This document shows positions 55,891 to 64,000 of a DNA stretch of 64,000 bases, in pieces; position 1 is the stretch's first letter; every line of letters begins with the position of its first letter. Below the pieces are notes generated by a model, which had not been told where the DNA came from, ran no database searches, and worked only from the letters and a program-made list of their open reading frames with translations. The position numbers and the translations under genes were made by a program. The stretch covers positions 202,768,804-202,832,803 of the forward strand of contig OX465281.1 of NCBI GenBank assembly GCA_949987705.1. The letters run 5' to 3'. This stretch comes from Thereva unica. Its lineage: Eukaryota; Arthropoda; Insecta; Diptera; Therevidae.

Positions 55891-57200
55891 TTACATTACG
55901 ACTTCATGAAATAAAAATGTCTTTTCTGAATAACTTGTTGCTAATTGGTCATTGGAAGGTTCAGAAGTTTGGGAGACTTTGGAGCCTGAAGGACTCAAAT
56001 CTGAACGAGAAGATGCATTATGATCATAGTACCCAATTAATAAATATGGTGAAGAAGCTTCAGATGCTATTCTTCTTCTTCTTCTTTGATCCGTTAGCTG
56101 GCGGTCCGAGCGGGACGTCCCCGCAACGGATACGCTGCTGTCGGTGCCGCTGGGTCCCGAACTCTATTCACGATTCGCTTCCATTCTTCTCGGTTTTTGG
56201 CGGTGTCTCGAGCCTCGGTAACTGATAATCGTTGATTCTTTAAGTCACCCTCGATATTCTTCAACCAGGTTTTCTTCGGTGCCGATCGCTGTATTCTCCA
56301 GTCTGCAGGACGGTCTCGCCAGAGAAGTTTACGTGGCAAGCGGTTATCATCCATTCGGCAAACATGTCCAAACCACCGTAGTCGACGTTTTTGCATTTCT
56401 TCTTCGATCAGTGTTTGCTGATCGCATCTTTGTCTGACAACCTCGTTTCGAAGGCGATCACGGAGTGAGACACGGAGGATCTGCCTCAAACATCGCATTT
56501 GGAAGACCTCGAGCTTCTTAACGTCCGGTTTGAGCAGTGTCCACGTTTCAGATCCATAAAGAAGAATCGGAAGAATCAACGTTCGGTAAAGACGTAGTTT
56601 TGTTTTGATGGAGATATTTGCTCGTTTCCATATGCACCACTTGAGCGAGGCGAATGTTGCTATTGCTGTCTGTTGATTAGTAGTAGATACTATTGTTTTT
56701 TATTTTCTTCATCAGTTTGATAACTCCTAGTTGCAAGTCTATTTATTGATCGTCATTGAATTGATCTAGAGTGGGAGGCAAACCATGGAAAAACGAAATA
56801 TGCTTGTTGATTGGTCCATATGTAGATTGGAAAAATCCATAAATTTAGCGTCTATAGGAGACAACTTCGAAGCTGATTGCCTTTGATTTTGGGCATTATT
56901 TGGAAGAACTGGTGGTTGCGGCGATTTTTCTACTTGTTCTTCATTATTTTGATCACTATACTGCTTCGAACCCGCGTCTTTATCAACACAATATTCTTCA
57001 CTACACTCTGCAGGAGCTTCTGACTCGATGCTACTCATATTAGGTTTTGAAGTTTTTTGAGAAATAATAGTTATTTATGGCATAACTAAGATGTGGCAGT
57101 TTTAGCTCCACTTCCAGACATCTTTTGGCCTTCTATTTTCCTTTCCGATTTTAAGAACGTATCCCTAATATATGTCCATTTTTTAATAGTCGCCTTGGCT
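55891..57200 (-). pseudogene. MADF-BESS gene main exon, degenerate and interrupted
   Basis: Minus strand: acceptor TTTTCAG at 57203-57201, then ATIKKWTYIRDTFLKSERK and QKMSGSGAK (second half of a MADF domain), a stop and frameshift near 57095, then SSIESEAPAECSEEYCV..., KLSPIDAKFMDF. After the retrotransposon insertion (56073-56690) the Ser-rich C-terminus SDLSPSGSKVSQTSEPSNDQ...FHEVVM ends at 55891. Confidence 0.75.
56073..56690 (-). mobile_element. 5'-truncated non-LTR retrotransposon with (GAA)n tail inserted in the MADF exon
   Basis: The minus frame 56579-56094 (161 codons, uninterrupted) is the ORF2 tail: LPILLYGSETWTLLKPDVKK, EVFQMRCLRQILRVSLRDR, RRLRWFGHVCRMDDNRLP and SAPKKTWLKNIE. 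Upstream codons to about 56690 continue the same protein (WCIWKRANISIKTKLRLYRT). The 3' end is a GAA tail (plus strand TTCTTCTTCTTC at 56073). AGATGCTATT / AGATACTATT at 56063 and 56689 look like a target duplication. Clade: RTE/L2-like, not fixed. Confidence 0.88.
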
Positions 57201-57210
57201 GAAAATAAAA

Positions 57211-57715
57211 TAAAAATAATGAATAATGTTATTAGGAACTTCTAGCACCTGAAATCATTATAATTGGCGCTAAGTAATGGACAAACGGCTGGAAAATATT
57301 CCTGAAAAACTGCGATATGGGAACTTGTAAAAGTCTAGGCGGCAAGGTTCAAAATGTTTTTTTTTTTTTTTTTTGCATTAAAATTTCAAATCCACCACCT
57401 TTTTCTTCAAAAAATATGTATTTTTTATTCCAAAATGGGAAAGCTTTGACAATTTCCTATGAATAATGTCCGGACAATTTTTATGCTACGGCTTTTACTT
57501 TGAAGTTTTTCAGTACTACTTCACCTGAGCTTAAGTCGACAGGCCAATTTTACGGCCCACAACTCTCTCTCAGTTTTAAGTAGATGGGAGTATTCTAAGT
57601 ACTCATGAAAATATCTCATAGGATTACAAAAATACAGGATGTCATGTAAGATGTAAACCTTTACCAAAAACATTTTAAAATGCCCTGGTTACGATACGAT
57701 TCGTTACTAATCTGT
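57211..57715. other. No gene recognised
   Basis: Contains a T18 tract at about 57357-57375. A weak LAPEI-like frame at 57256 might be the start of the lost transposase exon 2, but this is speculative. Confidence 0.3.
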
Positions 57716-57719
57716 GCCC

Positions 57720-57885
57720 AAGGGGTTGTGAAGAAAACTCTCTCCTCTTGAGTCGGCCGGCATGGATCTTAGACATAGCTTTTTGTGTTCTGCTAATCAT
57801 ACCCTTTCATTTGTTATTCATATCGACGGGGCTGTGAAGAAAATGGTAATCCTCCTTTGCAGTTCGCCATGGATCTGACCGTATA
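57720..57885 (-). repeat. Relic of the Helitron minisatellite, about 1.3 monomers, reverse orientation
   Basis: GGTTGTGAAGAAAA, CCTCTTGAGTCGGCCGGCAT, CTGCTAATCATACCCTTTCA, CGGGGCTGTGAAGAAAATGG and CGCCATGGATCTG follow the order of the reverse complement of the 128-bp monomer at 31961-38505. Strongly diverged, so much older than the array. Confidence 0.75.
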
Positions 57886-58427
57886 TTGACAAAATTTCAG
57901 AATGACCGGAAGTATTAAAAAATTCGATTTGCCCGGTCAACCAGACAGACAAGAAAGCGAGCAAACAAAAACAACATCTGACATCAACAGTTCAACTAAA
58001 CACTTTTCGGCTAACTAGTAATGCCATCTTATTGAATGAGCAATTAAAATAAATTATAATGTCATCTGCTGGAATAATTTTGAGTACCCGCTATTGATCA
58101 AATAATTATACTGGAGGAGAAAAAAAGTTTCTTTCGAAATGTAAAAATTGTAAAAAAAAAAAGAAAACTAAGAAGGATAGGAAAAAAATTATAGTATAAT
58201 TTTTTTATATTGTTGTATTCGGTTACAAATGAAAAATATGCTAATAGTGCTTTTAAAAGGGTGATAAATCGCATAAAGTCGCCCGGCGTGTTAAGGCATA
58301 AATAAGGTGTTAGTAGTTTGCTCTTACGAGCTCGGCGAACTACCGTTTACTTTGATAAGACGGCTTAATTTATCGCCAGCCACGAAAGTCTCTTCATTCA
58401 CATTTAAAATAATTAGGCAATTAAAAA
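57886..58427. other. No gene recognised
   Basis: AT-rich sequence between the minisatellite relic and element Z; GACCGGAAGTATT and GGTCAACCAGACAGACAAG may be further Helitron flank. Confidence 0.3.
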
Positions 58428-58999
58428 TTAATGGTCTTGGATGTGAAGTATCACGTCCGTATTTTAACGTGATAACGTCTATTAATTTGAACGTGACAAC
58501 GTCTGTTATTACGTTTTGTATTATTTTCTCAATTAATAAATTATACATTTCGAAGCAAATTTTTTTTTGTGTGCGGGACATTTTCACACGCGCGTCCTAT
58601 CTTAAACCGATTTAATAGACGTTGTCACGTCAATAAGGTGAATGAATGTATTTTTCCCGTGTAGAGGATAAATTAATGAAAATTTTGAGCCATTAACCAC
58701 CCCCCTAACATGTATGGGGGCGGAGATATGATTTTTTTTTTGTGTGCGGGACATTGTGCGGGACATTTTCACACGCGCGTCCTATCTTAAACCGATTTAA
58801 TAGACGTTGTCACGTCAATAAGGTGAATGAATGTATTTTTCCCGTGTAGAGGATAAATTAACGAAAATTTTGAGCCATTAACCAACCCCCTAACATGTAT
58901 GGGGGCGGAGATATGATTTTTTTTGTGTGCGGGACATTGTGCGGGACATTTTCACACGCGCGTCCTATTTTAAACCGATTTAATAGACGTTGTCACGTC
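58428..58999 (-). mobile_element. Element Z, copy B (572 bp), three 184-bp units
   Basis: Reverse copy of 21364-21751: TTAATGGTCTTGGATGTGAA at the left, GTTGTCACGTC at the right. The block AATAGACGTTGTCACGTCAA recurs about every 185 bases near 58615, 58800 and 58982. CCGTGTAGAGGATAAATTAA and CATGTATGGGGGCGGAGATA occur twice. Flanked by A-runs on the plus strand (T-runs in the other orientation), as in copy A. No coding content; the frames across it are open by chance. Confidence 0.85.
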
Positions 59000-59289
59000 A
59001 AAAATTTAAATCGCCATAAATTAGCCTTAACCAAGTTTAAAAATAAAAGCCTCAACGTTTTTAGATTAATAAATTATTTACTACTCAACTTTTTTTTTAA
59101 ATTTAATCTAACTAAAAATTTTCTTCGTTTAGTGGAAACAATTTGTTAGTGTTCTGACAGCTAATGCAACTCTCTCTCTACACTTTCAAAACTATCGTAT
59201 TCATTTGCACCAAGAAAGTTCTGCAGAAATCTGAAAAGGCAGTGGTACGATGGGTTAATATCTGGGGAAAGTTTAGATTAAGGTAAAAT

Positions 59290-60110
59290 TTCTAAATTAA
59301 ACTCTGCAAGTTTTTGTTACTTTTAGTTCTTGGCGCGTCTTTTTGTTGGCAAAAATTGCAATGAAAATTACTGCATTCAAAACATCATTAGCTATTTTAA
59401 TTTCTTTTAGTAATTCATAGTTGACGCAAGACTCTTGGCGTTTTAATATCTTAAATAAATCAGCATGCTTATGCTGGTATGTACATAAGCGGAATCTAAT
59501 CCAAGCCTGGCCTCTCGCTCTCACAATTGCCTTTAACACTGGTCTAGATTCAGAGTTACTATATTCCTTTTTGCTATTGATAAGTTTTAGGCGTGTTGGT
59601 CCACGCCTTTCTTTCAGCGAAGGTTTGGTCCATTGCATAAATGCTTTCAAACTCCGTGACACAAAAAAAATTTGAATAGTTCTGTGCACCTCGTTGCCAA
59701 ATTTTATAAATACTGCTCTATCATGTCCCCTCTTTTAAGTTAAACCGGCAACAAACACAGAAAAGCTAAACAAAATAATTTGGGAAGGGATGTGTGTATG
59801 TTGAATGAATATGCGGAAAATGTCTACAATCAAAGTGATAAAAACAAAAATTTCGTACTTTTTAGTAGAAATGCTACAAATTATTTTGATACAGAAATGT
59901 GTAAAAACACAAACCTAAAAATAAAAAATGATATATAAAAAGACGTTTTTCATTCACAATTTGTAAATATTGTAAATAATAGTTTAAGTTGCAGAAAAAT
60001 GCACCTCCTTTTAGCGATACCCAGTCGTGACAGCAAGTGATTTGATAGGAGGAGTTAAATGAAGCTTTGCCCAAGCTTTTAATCATTTTTAAGAACTTTA
60101 CTGGTAGATG
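59290..60110 (-). repeat. Repeat family X, copy B, with a 130-codon ORF (59689-59297)
   Basis: Reverse match to 20600-21363 plus 21752-21790 (see there), without the Z insertion. The minus ORF 59689-59297 contains FVSRSLKAFMQW, RRGPTRLKLINSKKEYS and NYELLKEIKIANDVLNAVIF. Its basic and helical composition looks coding, but I do not recognise the family, and copy A has lost it after VSRSLK. Confidence 0.6.
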
Positions 60111-60129
60111 CGCGGAATGTCACGAAATT

Positions 60130-60400
60130 TGAAATGATCTATACAATAGCTTTGTTTATTGGGCTGCTCTAGGTTGAGCTAGCTTGAGATATCTCACGAA
60201 AAGGTGTTTCATGAGCAATATGAGCAATTTGGGTACTTGCCTGAAGTTGCTCTGATTTGTGTTTCATGAGCTTGCTCTTAGTTGAGCTAGAGCACGGTTT
60301 TCTGCTCTACCTTTTTAGGTGGAGCAACTTCAGGCAAGCAATCAGCTGTTTGTCAACTGTCAGAAAACCGACACCCGTTAATTGAAGACCGTTAAAATTA
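60130..60400. repeat. Short inverted repeats around a GAGCTAG/GTTGAGCTAG-rich stretch
   Basis: CTTGCCTGAAGTTGCTC (60237) and GAGCAACTTCAGGCAAG (60321) are perfect inverted copies. TTGAGCTAG occurs at 60173 and 60273, and TTTCATGAGC at 60208 and 60262. This may be a transposon end lying just upstream of the Myb/SANT-like gene. Confidence 0.6.
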
Positions 60401-60556
60401 AATACAGTATAGTGAAGTGCAGTTTTTTAAAAGTTCATTTTCATAAAAGAGAAATAAAAAGTGCTTAGTGTTGATTAAAGATTAAAAAGAAGGTGTTATT
60501 TATTTTTTAATTGTAGTCTATTTTGACTGTTTGTTTATATTTGTTTTTTGTGAAAA

Positions 60557-61329
60557 ATGGAAAGTATCCAAATTAAAAGCGCTAGTGGGAAAATTTTGAC
60601 GGTGGAGTGTTCTCCAAGCACCGCGAAAAGATTAAAATTAGGTATGGCATGTAATGTGAACAAGATTCAGCAAAATTATTAATTTGTGTATTTTAAGATC
60701 CACGGCTCTATTCCGACTTATTATCCCGATCATTTCAAACACAGTCAGGGGAACAATCGGTGGAGCTGGAAATGGACAATGCTCCGAATGAAGTGACCTA
60801 TACCGAGGAAGACTATGTTCCCCTGAACGAAATGATTGTTGATGACACAGGTGAAGTACTTCCAAATAACCCCAGCCCTAATAAAGGCTTGAGAGTCAGT
60901 GCAATATTACTTATCGCACTGTATAAGGAAATCCGTCCCAACCTTGGCAAGCAGGTGGATGTTAAAAATAAGAAAAAAATGTGGGGCACTATTGCAAAAA
61001 GAATGAGTGAAAAGGGCCACAATTTTACCGCTTTCCAAATAGAAAGCAAATGGAAAAGTTTAGAGCGAGGCTTTAAGAAAAAAACCAGTCACAACAAGAA
61101 GTCGGGAAGAGAAAGGGCCAGCTGCAGTTTTGACAAGTAATACTTTATAATTTCTTTCTTTATTGCTTTTATATAAATGTATTGTTGTTTTAGAGAACTA
61201 AGCGAAGTGATGGTGAAGAGTCCATCAGTGATTCCGCCTTTTCTGTTAAGTTCCCATAATGAAGGCAGACGAAACGAAGATATAGTAAAGAATTCTGGTA
61301 TTGCCGCTGAAATAGGTAAAATGATTTAG
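60557..61329 (+). CDS. Myb/SANT-like (trihelix-type) DNA-binding protein, three exons
   Basis: Predicted join 60557-60641, 60698-61136 and 61194-61329, giving 219 aa. Introns of 56 and 57 bp have donors G|GTATGG and AA|GTAATA and acceptors TTTTAAG and TTTTAG; every join keeps the frame. Residues about 75-175 form a Myb/SANT-like domain: VSAILLIALYKEI, KKKMWGTIAKRMSEKG, FQIESKWKSLERGF, NKKSGRERASCSFDKELSEV. Start chosen because it is the first ATG in the open frame before a good donor. A splice donor at 61316 (G|GTAAAA) could instead extend the gene. Proteins of this kind occur as host genes and as second ORFs of Harbinger-like transposons; the inverted repeats at 60237-60337 favour the latter. 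All exons are intact. Confidence 0.78.
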
Positions 61330-61577
61330 GTTCATGTAAGAAAATAGTAAAACTTTAATTTGCTTCAAGGACATGGTCAACACGATATGGTGAATCTGTT
61401 CAGTTTCAGTCTATGTCTCCTAGTGAGTAGTTGATATCAGTCCGGTCTGACATTTTTCTCGCGCTTCCACTTGTATTTGCCACTATTTATAATTTACGGC
61501 CATCTAATTTGTGTGGTTTCGTTATTTTTTCTTTCTGAGCCAGTGTTCTTTTTCGTGTGCTTACCGCCAATATAATT

Positions 61578-62411
61578 ATGGGAAAACCTCATGGATCTGC
61601 AAAGTCATCTGGATCATCCTCCTCTGGTGCAGCGACATAGCCTAGCCCGGCGTGCACGAGATTAACTACAAAAAATCTGCAGAGCGATAGACAGGCTAAT
61701 GTTACAAAACAGAGGCGCTCCTGTTCTATCTGCTCCATCGACAGCTTCGAGCTTCTTGAGAAGAAACTTGAACGCAGAATTTCCAACATACTTTTGAAGA
61801 AATTCTCCGAGTTGGAGGAGCGCTTCATTTCAAGGTTCGATCAAACAATAAACGCAATGAACGCTGAAATTAGCAAGATTAAAGGCGAAATCGAGGACCT
61901 AAAGCTAGAACTGCAAGTTGCTCATCAAGAGGTCAATGACACTCAGAGGCAAGCACGATTGACCGATGCTGTTATCACCGGGAATCCAAATGATTTGATT
62001 GCGACTGTCTGTGCTGCTATTGGGCATGTTTTGTCTCCGTACGCCAACGTATTTCGTGCACGCTCTGGCATGAAAAAACCGCTCATTGTGAAGTTCTCAT
62101 CTGCAGCTGAGCAGCATATGTTCTTGGACAAATTCAGGAGGTATGGAACGCTCAAGGTGAGCCAAATTTCGCCTGGGTGCTCTTCGGAGATGAGAATCAA
62201 TGCTTTTGAAAGTCTCGCTGCTACTCACCAGAGTATTCTGAGAAAAGCACTGCGACTTCGTAGGGAGAAAGTGTTACATTCTGTGTTTACCAGGAGAGGC
62301 TTTGTCCATATTTGTGTTAAGCCTGGTGATTCACCGAAGAAAATTATGACGATGGACGAGTTGGATGCAATGACTGGTGCCGAGATGGATGCTGGGGACG
62401 GAGTTATGTAA
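61578..62411 (+). pseudogene. ORF1 of the CR1/L2-type element (one nonsense codon)
   Basis: Reads MGKPHGSAKSSGSSSSGAAT, then TAG at 61638, then stays open to 62411 (277 codons in all). A CSICSIDSFELLEKKLERR stretch leads to a coiled coil (about residues 60-120: KKFSELEERFISRFDQTINA, KIKGEIEDLKLELQVAHQEV). An RRM-like and C-terminal region follows (DAVITGNPNDL, KPLIVKFSSAAEQHMFLDKF, LRKALRLRREKV). This is the usual ORF1p plan: trimerising coiled coil plus nucleic-acid-binding domains. The stop lies in the short N-terminal tail, so re-initiation might still give most of the protein. Confidence 0.85.
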
Positions 62412-62870
62412 CATCTATTTAGTTTTATTTTATTTGTTTTCTATGTGTTTTTTTTTTCTTTTCCTTTTCTCCTCTTTCATATGATTTTCATTTTTATTTT
62501 TATCTACTTTTTTTTTTTTATTTATTTTATTTGTTTTTTTTCTATCTCACATTATTATTATTATTATTATTTTTTTTTTTGTTTTTGTTTCTTTTGCTGA
62601 GTTTTAGTTTTTGATTTTTATCTACTTTTTTTTCTCTTTATTCTTATTATTTTTTTTTTGTTTTTGTTTCTTTTGCTGAATTTTAGTTTTTAGTTTTAAT
62701 TAGTTTTTATCTTTATTTTGTAACTTGATCTATGTTGCCTATTCTTTATCTTTTCTCTTCTTCCTCTCTACTAATATTTCTTCTCTACTACTATGCTGCT
62801 TTATTTCTTACGCCTTCATCTCTCTTGTCTGCTTGTGGTCATGTGGATCTGTGCTCTCTATGTATAACGC
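62412..62870 (+). repeat. Pyrimidine-rich ORF1-ORF2 spacer with internal duplication
   Basis: Nearly all T and C with few A. GTTTTTGTTTCTTTTGCTGA occurs at about 62581 and 62660, with neighbouring TTTTTATCTACTTTTTTT also repeated. Untranslated, about 460 bases, unusually long for an ORF1-ORF2 gap. Confidence 0.8.
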
Positions 62871-64000
62871 ATGAGTGGGTCTCCTAGTCGTATGCACAAC
62901 GAGGGAACACTCCTCAATATCCTCTCCTATTCCTCTTCTGGGCTGAATATTATTGTCTTTAATGCTAGGAGTTTAAAGAACCAAATTGGATGAGCTCAGA
63001 AACTTGCTCGATTGTCCTAAAAGTCATGTTTTAGTTGTTAGCGAAACGTGGTTAAATCCTGAAATTCCCTCCTCTTACGTTTCCCTTTCTGACTTCACTA
63101 TCCATCGAAATGACCGTGCTGGTCGCTCTGGAGGTGGCGTTGCAGTGTATGTATCTTCTGTGCTTTCCTCTAGAGTGCTCGGTAAATCAAGAGACTCTCC
63201 ACTTGAATGTATTGCTGTGGAATTAAAATCTTCCTTTGATAAATGTGCTGTCATAAGTGTATACTGTCCTCCCACTATATTTGATCCTGTGGTTGCTGCT
63301 GAATTCCATACTGCTGTTTCTAATCTATCGCGTCAGTATGAGAATCTAGTTGTTGCCGGTGATTTCAATGTTAACTTGTTAAAACCAAACGGTCAGGTGA
63401 AATGTCTTAATTATATGTTTGAGTCATTGGATCTTCATGTTTTAAATAAACTCCCAACTTTTATGAATTGTCGTAATCCATCATTGCTTGATATTCTCGC
63501 TGTTACATCCGTCAGCTCTGTAATAAGACACAACCAAATTTCTCCTCCTAGTTTTCTTGACCATGACATCCTTTTTCTCTCTATCTATTTCTCATTCCAA
63601 CCTTCTTCTTCGCCTTCTTCTTTTGCTTACCGTGACTACAGCAACATCAATCCTGAGCGGCTTCTTAGTGCTGTTTCTTCTCTACCTTGGTATGACATCT
63701 ATATCTCTACCTCTGTCGACGATAAGGTTGCTATCTTGTCCTCCTTCATCCAATCATTGTACGACCAATGTGTACCGCTTGTCACCCGTAGACTCAAAAC
63801 CTCTTCTCTTTGTCCATGGTTTTCACGTGAGATTCGTGATCTGATAATCCAGCGCGAGTCTATGTACAGGCGGTACCGTAGAACTAAAATTCGTAATTAC
63901 TTAATTGAGTACAAAGTGCTTCGCAATCGCATCAACCTCAAAGTCAAAGCTGCTAAACGTGAGTTCTATGCTAACAAGCTTAACCCTAACCTAGATCCGA
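62871..64000 (+). pseudogene. ORF2 of the CR1/L2-type element: APE endonuclease and start of RT (partial, one frameshift)
   Basis: ATG at 62871 opens MSGSPSRMHNEGTLLNILSY and INIIVFNARSLKNQ-like sequence. A one-base frameshift at about 62985 then continues in frame 1 to the window end without a stop. Endonuclease motifs in order: VVSETWLNPEI (catalytic Glu), GRSGGGVAVYV, VYCPP, VVAGDFNVNLL (Asp and Asn), SLLDILAVTS, FLDHDILFLSI (Asp-His). The RT N-terminus follows: WFSREIRDLIIQRESMYRRY and YKVLRNRINLKVKAAKREFY. RT catalytic blocks lie beyond 64000. Confidence 0.9.

Larger units (their letters stand above)
55420..57210. mobile_element. Decayed PIF/Harbinger element with the same interleaved gene layout
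   Basis: Transposase exon 1 (plus, ending at the donor 55826) is followed 64 bases later by the stop of a MADF-BESS main exon (minus, 57200-55891). In the intact element the spacing is 43. The left terminus lies near 55420-55480 but is not sharply defined; the right part (transposase exon 2, MADF exon 1, right end) is lost or unrecognisable beyond 57210. A non-LTR 3' end interrupts the MADF exon. Confidence 0.75.
61400..64000 (+). mobile_element. CR1/L2-type non-LTR retrotransposon, 5' half, running off the window
   Basis: The 5' UTR starts near 61390-61440. ORF1 61578-62411, a pyrimidine-rich spacer 62412-62870, ORF2 from 62871 to the end of the window. The order and both coding regions are typical of a near full-length copy. 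One nonsense codon in ORF1 and one frameshift in ORF2 are visible. Confidence 0.88.

Overview
The window looks like AT-rich nuclear DNA of an insect. The evidence is short GT-AG introns, Pol III tRNA-derived SINEs, R1/I/RTE/CR1-type non-LTR retrotransposons, PIF/Harbinger elements with MADF-BESS partner genes, a Helitron and many MITEs. Beetle or bug cannot be decided from sequence alone. I find no convincing host protein-coding exon except possibly one small Myb/SANT-like gene (60557-61329). Almost every recognisable gene belongs to a mobile element. Three relatively GC-rich, repeat-poor stretches (about 3320-4160, 17140-18420 and 25000-25700) look like host intergenic or intronic DNA.

Layout. 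1-11300 holds relics: a 3' end of a non-LTR element with poly(A), MITEs, a 146-bp tandem repeat, a fold-back repeat, an I-clade retrotransposon split by a 485-bp tRNA-derived SINE, an R1-like relic, then a 200-bp assembly gap (11301-11500) bordered by near-identical sequence. 11590-16655 is a nest: a Ty3/gypsy integrase and 3' LTR, split by two small PIF/Harbinger derivatives back to back (12504-13192 and 13196-16528). The second is itself split by an apparently intact 2,731-bp PIF/Harbinger element (13212-15942) with perfect TTA target duplications. That element carries two spliced genes on opposite strands whose exons interleave: the transposase intron contains the large MADF-BESS exon and the MADF-BESS intron contains the large transposase exon. 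Two other, diverged copies in the window keep parts of the same layout. 18954-21790 has a 1.4-kb element with about 380-bp inverted repeats and a repeat family (X) split by another (Z).

23140-29400 is mostly gene-free with a 5S-rRNA-like SINE, a MITE and dispersed repeats. 30750-38980 is a second nest: RT fragment, (TA)n, Tc1-like MITE, a 7,018-bp Helitron whose bulk is a 6.5-kb array of about 128-bp monomers in higher-order repeats, (TA)n, another MITE, (TA)n. 39057-41400 holds a TTAA-flanked element and a 453-bp hAT MITE with a perfect 8-bp duplication. 43015-45980 has RTE remnants, an acidic unassigned ORF, a second 5S-like SINE and a tandem cluster of tRNA-Glu-type SINE units. 46130-50870 is a third nest: an I-clade element with RNase H on the minus strand beside an RTE element on the plus strand, the latter cut by a 1,758-bp solo LTR with a CTAC duplication. 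53885-57210 contains a CR1-like RT tail and a decayed PIF/Harbinger copy broken by a non-LTR 3' end. 57720-60110 has a relic of the Helitron minisatellite and second copies of Z and X. 60557-61329 is the Myb/SANT-like gene. 61400-64000 is the 5' half of a CR1/L2-type retrotransposon running off the window.

How the parts act together: the PIF transposase and its MADF-BESS partner are expected to bind the GT-rich subterminal repeats and mobilise both the intact element and its short derivatives. The CR1-, I- and RTE-type elements would supply reverse transcriptase for the SINEs. All functional statements are inferred from family resemblance.
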